Shown here in pieces: positions 62,041 to 64,000 of a stretch of DNA of 64,000 nucleotides. Positions within the stretch are counted from its first letter, which is position 1; every line of letters begins with the position of its first letter. A model generated the notes under the pieces. It was not told the origin of the DNA and did no database searches. It worked only from the letters and a program-made list of their open reading frames with translations. Origin of the DNA: an uncultured Bacteroidota bacterium (GTDB lineage Bacteria; Bacteroidota; Bacteroidia; Bacteroidales; VadinHA17); NCBI GenBank assembly GCA_903824785.1, contig CAIJYD010000054.1:1-64000 (forward strand), in the 5' to 3' direction. Both the position numbers and the translations under genes were made by a program.

Positions 62041-62584
62041 GATAATTTGGTATTAGAATTAGTTTGAGGGTGAGTATTTGATTGGTATTTGTATTTTTCC
62101 AAAATTGCAGTCTTTCAGGCTGTCTGTCAGCAGTTTGCACCTAACGGCCCGGCGGTAGCGGGAGTTAGCGTTACACGGCGCAGCCATCCGGCAACAGGTC
62201 CTGGTTCTTTAGCCGTGAATGTGTCCCGGTGGCAAGACGGGTATGGCATGTGTTTTTGCAATCAGGGTACAGAGTTACGTTAATGATGGCGGGTTCGCGG
62301 TATAATGTTATTAGGTGACTCAATATTAGTCCCGGTATTGTGATTTTGTTAAGAGTAACAGCGCGTTGGCTTTTGTCCCCGGAGTTATAAATTCTTTGAA
62401 GGTAGTAGGTCTATGCAAAAACCATGACAAGCTAATTACCGCTACCGTCCGTGTTATGGTTAGTTTTTTTTGTTCCAAGTTCTAAAATCTGGACAAGGGT
62501 AAAATCTTGGTAGATGGGAAGTTGTTGTCTCGTCAAAAGGTATTTATTAATTGATCTGACGACGGATATTTTTTGATATAAATT
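62041..62584. repeat. Covarying intergenic element, copy R2 (core about 62139-62463)
   Basis: The left arm 62151-62168 (GGCGGTAGCGGGAGTTAG) pairs with the right arm 62432-62449 (CTAATTACCGCTACCGTC) with only one mismatch (G-A at position 12, also unpaired in R1). The nested helix pairs CATGTGTTTTTGCA (62247-62260) with TGCAAAAACCATG (62414-62426), keeping the one-base bulge of R1. Spacings are 78 and five bases. TGTTATGGTTAG (62452-62463) ends the copy. ACCTAAC at 62139-62145, read on the minus strand as GTTAGGT, fits the integron R' consensus GTTRRRY. Bases 62464-62584 hold no other feature. Confidence 0.8.
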
Positions 62585-63400
62585 TTACTTTTTGACTTCA
62601 ATTTCTTTTTCTAATCTATAAAATTGTTCTGTTTTTGTCCACCAAACCGTATTTGAAGATTTTGAACGATATTTATAGCTGTGGTTATTAGATTCTGAAA
62701 GTGAATATAGTAATTGAAATTTGCAAAGTCCAGTTTTAAAATATTTATATTCTGCAAATGAACCAACGTATGCCAAGGTAGTTGAATCTGGAGCAAGAGG
62801 TACAACATCATTGAAGTTCATATCAATCTTTCCTCCATGTAGACTTGACCACTCACTTGTTTCTAATTTATAAGAAATGTACCCCCAAAAAAATCCTGGT
62901 AAATATTCTCCATAAATTGTATCTTTTGAATTATTCGTCAATTTCAATAAAACTTGGTCTCCAGTTCTGTGTAGATTTGCGGGCTCTAATCTAATGCTAT
63001 CTGATCCTTTATTAATCTTTTCAATAGAAACATATCCTAAATTTTGTTTTACTTTTTTTGATATGAAATCCTGATGCAATCTAATTTGTATAAATACTTC
63101 TTGTTCTATCCCATTTATAGTGAAATTATATTTTAGTGAATCAGTAGTTTTTTTAAAGTCGTATTTCAATGATAAGGTATATTCTCCTTCTTTAGTTATT
63201 ATGTCTGATTTTGTTAGTTTGAAATGCTTTAAAGTGTCAGTGTATATTTTTGATTTTCCATCAGGTGTAAATAATTCAATATCTGCACTAACAACGGAAT
63301 TAAAATCGCTATATGAAAATTCAATATTCGTTTTTATTTGTCCACAAAGAGTTGAGTAGACAAAAAGTAGGATTGGACAAAAAGTCAAAATATTTTTCAT
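62585..63400 (-). CDS. Secreted protein of unknown function
   Basis: 271 residues with a signal peptide (MKNILTFCPILLFVYSTLCGQ). The mature part is rich in beta strands (NIEFSYSDFNSVVSADIELFTPDGKSKIY, YTLSLKYDFKKT, VLLKLTNNSKDTIYGEYLPGFFWGYISYKLE), suggesting one or two immunoglobulin-like domains. No family is recognised. Its 3' end is followed by element R2 and its upstream side by the 63574 core, so it appears to be another single-gene unit. Confidence 0.65.
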   Translation of the reverse strand: MKNILTFCPILLFVYSTLCGQIKTNIEFSYSDFNSVVSADIELFTPDGKSKIYTDTLKHFKLTKSDIITKEGEYTLSLKYDFKKTTDSLKYNFTINGIEQEVFIQIRLHQDFISKKVKQNLGYVSIEKINKGSDSIRLEPANLHRTGDQVLLKLTNNSKDTIYGEYLPGFFWGYISYKLETSEWSSLHGGKIDMNFNDVVPLAPDSTTLAYVGSFAEYKYFKTGLCKFQLLYSLSESNNHSYKYRSKSSNTVWWTKTEQFYRLEKEIEVKK

Positions 63401-64000
63401 AAAATTAGAATCTATGAATCAGATGGGATGGTTTTTAGCCTTGATGAGTCGACCTAGTCTGGAGAATGCTAACCTGGTAGATGAATATAGATTATTGTCA
63501 CATTGTGCTCGTAAAGGTAATTATTCCTGATTAGTATAAAGCATTTGTCTCAGTAAAGTTATTCAGCTTTTTCTGTTATGGTTAGTTATTCAAGAAGTTG
63601 TCTAACAGGCACAATTGCAGCGAATTAACCATAACTTATTTATAATGTTTGGATTACTACTATTTATTGTCAACAGATGTTAGATAAAAGTAGGTGCCCT
63701 ATAACTAGTGACCTCTCTGAGAAAATCCTCATTATCCTTTCAGTGTTCTCATACTTACGTTCTGTCAGTCACATAAGTAATAATAATCAACACACTGATC
63801 CACAATTCCTTTCCTTACTTATGCCTAACTTATACTTTCACTATCGTATTAAAGTTAAGAATAATCATGGAAATTTGGGATCACTTTTTAAAGATTCTTT
63901 TTTGAATGAGTAATTACCTGGATAAATTTTCATCTACCCGGGTCTGGTATTGCCTAATAATCTGAGATCTGCAGCAGAGAGCATTCTGAAAGAACAAATT
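63401..64000. other. Right-edge non-coding stretch
   Basis: 600 bases with no convincing gene. It contains the inverted core pair at 63574-63635. A frame open from a TTG at 63950 to the window edge (PNNLRSAAESILKEQI) may be the start of a further gene, but too little is visible to say. No tRNA-Gln is present, so the right end of the island lies outside. Confidence 0.5.
63574..63635. repeat. Inverted pair of cassette cores
   Basis: GTTATGGTTAGTT (63575-63587) and AATTAACCATAAC (63623-63635) are inverted repeats matching in 12 of 13 positions around a 35-base spacer. The left half is the same core that ends R2. With its spacer the unit is about 61 bases, within the size range of ordinary integron attC sites, unlike the 300-base copies. 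Confidence 0.6.

Noticed and set aside
62089-62283. Open frame of 64 codons on the plus strand inside element R2
   Set aside because: Same reason as for R1: it overlaps the left arm and nested helix of the element and has no protein-like similarity to the R1 frame.
61008-62463. R1 and R2 as a CRISPR array or MITE pair
   Set aside because: There are only two copies over 1.1 kb apart with a gene between them, and no short identical repeats. The terminal arms differ between copies while staying paired, unlike MITE ends, and no target-site duplication was seen.
63677-63913. 78-codon open frame at the right edge
   Set aside because: A faint resemblance to the C-terminal part of a sugar aminotransferase (PITSDLSEKILIILSVF) was considered. 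It is too short and biased to support a gene or a pseudogene.

Overview
The window looks like a chromosomal segment of a Bacteroidota bacterium, probably a glycan-degrading member of the Bacteroidales/Marinilabiliales type. The signs are many SPI/SPII secreted glycosidases, FISUMP-domain lipoproteins, a sialate lyase/MFS pair, RhaT, GH92/GH95/GH78 families, absence of clear Shine-Dalgarno sequences, and promoter-like TTTG-N19-TAnnTTTG motifs (best example at 2988-3018). No rRNA, CRISPR array or transposase was seen.

Layout. 1-3000: a 50-bp perfect palindrome and three poorly known genes (a membrane-anchored protein, a secreted protein, a lysozyme-like secreted protein). 3048-41681: a long carbohydrate-degradation region. 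It holds a GH92 mannosidase-like lipoprotein, a divergent sialate lyase + MFS transporter pair, a GH36-like / GH95 / GH32 / GH33 run, a clan GH-A glycosidase, a serine beta-lactamase-fold hydrolase, an OmpA-FISUMP fusion, a GH29/GH151-like enzyme, RhaT, a Gfo/Idh/MocA oxidoreductase, a large GH78, an amidohydrolase, a SulP transporter with a Nudix enzyme, a divergent GH95 relative, a phosphomannose-isomerase-like protein, a DUF853 ATPase and a second GH78. Together they would release and import sialic acid, L-rhamnose, L-fucose/L-galactose, mannose, galactose and fructose from complex glycans. There is no SusC/SusD pair and no ECF-sigma or hybrid two-component regulator in the cluster. 41692-50245: a glycosyltransferase and flippase pair, a FakA-FakB (DAK2-DegV) fusion, DUF1295, an FAD-dependent oxidoreductase, an alpha/beta hydrolase and a FISUMP lipoprotein. 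50280-52460: a multi-PAS histidine kinase split by one in-frame stop codon.

52699 to the right edge: an AT-rich genomic island. It begins with a 3' fragment of tRNA-Gln(TTG) with its own terminator, next to a tyrosine recombinase. The geometry predicts an intact tRNA-Gln on the minus strand at the far end, beyond this window. The island carries a small accessory gene, a single-chain type IIG restriction-modification enzyme, and then a row of minus-strand orphan genes (a zinc-binding SHIIP protein, a TPR protein, two small membrane proteins, a secreted protein). These are punctuated by an unusual intergenic element.

The most interesting signal is that element. Two full copies (about 60.99-61.32 kb and 62.14-62.46 kb) have the same architecture and almost the same length. 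Their 18-nt terminal arms differ in sequence between copies yet stay complementary, with six compensatory pair changes. A second nested helix has the same bulge and one compensatory change. The centre is about 150 nt and variable. A core TGTTATG(T/G)(G/T)TAG ends each copy and recurs alone at two other gene boundaries. This resembles integron attC logic (conserved fold, variable sequence, lone genes between sites) but at three to five times the usual length and without IntI in view. It could be a cassette-boundary recombination site or a structured RNA.
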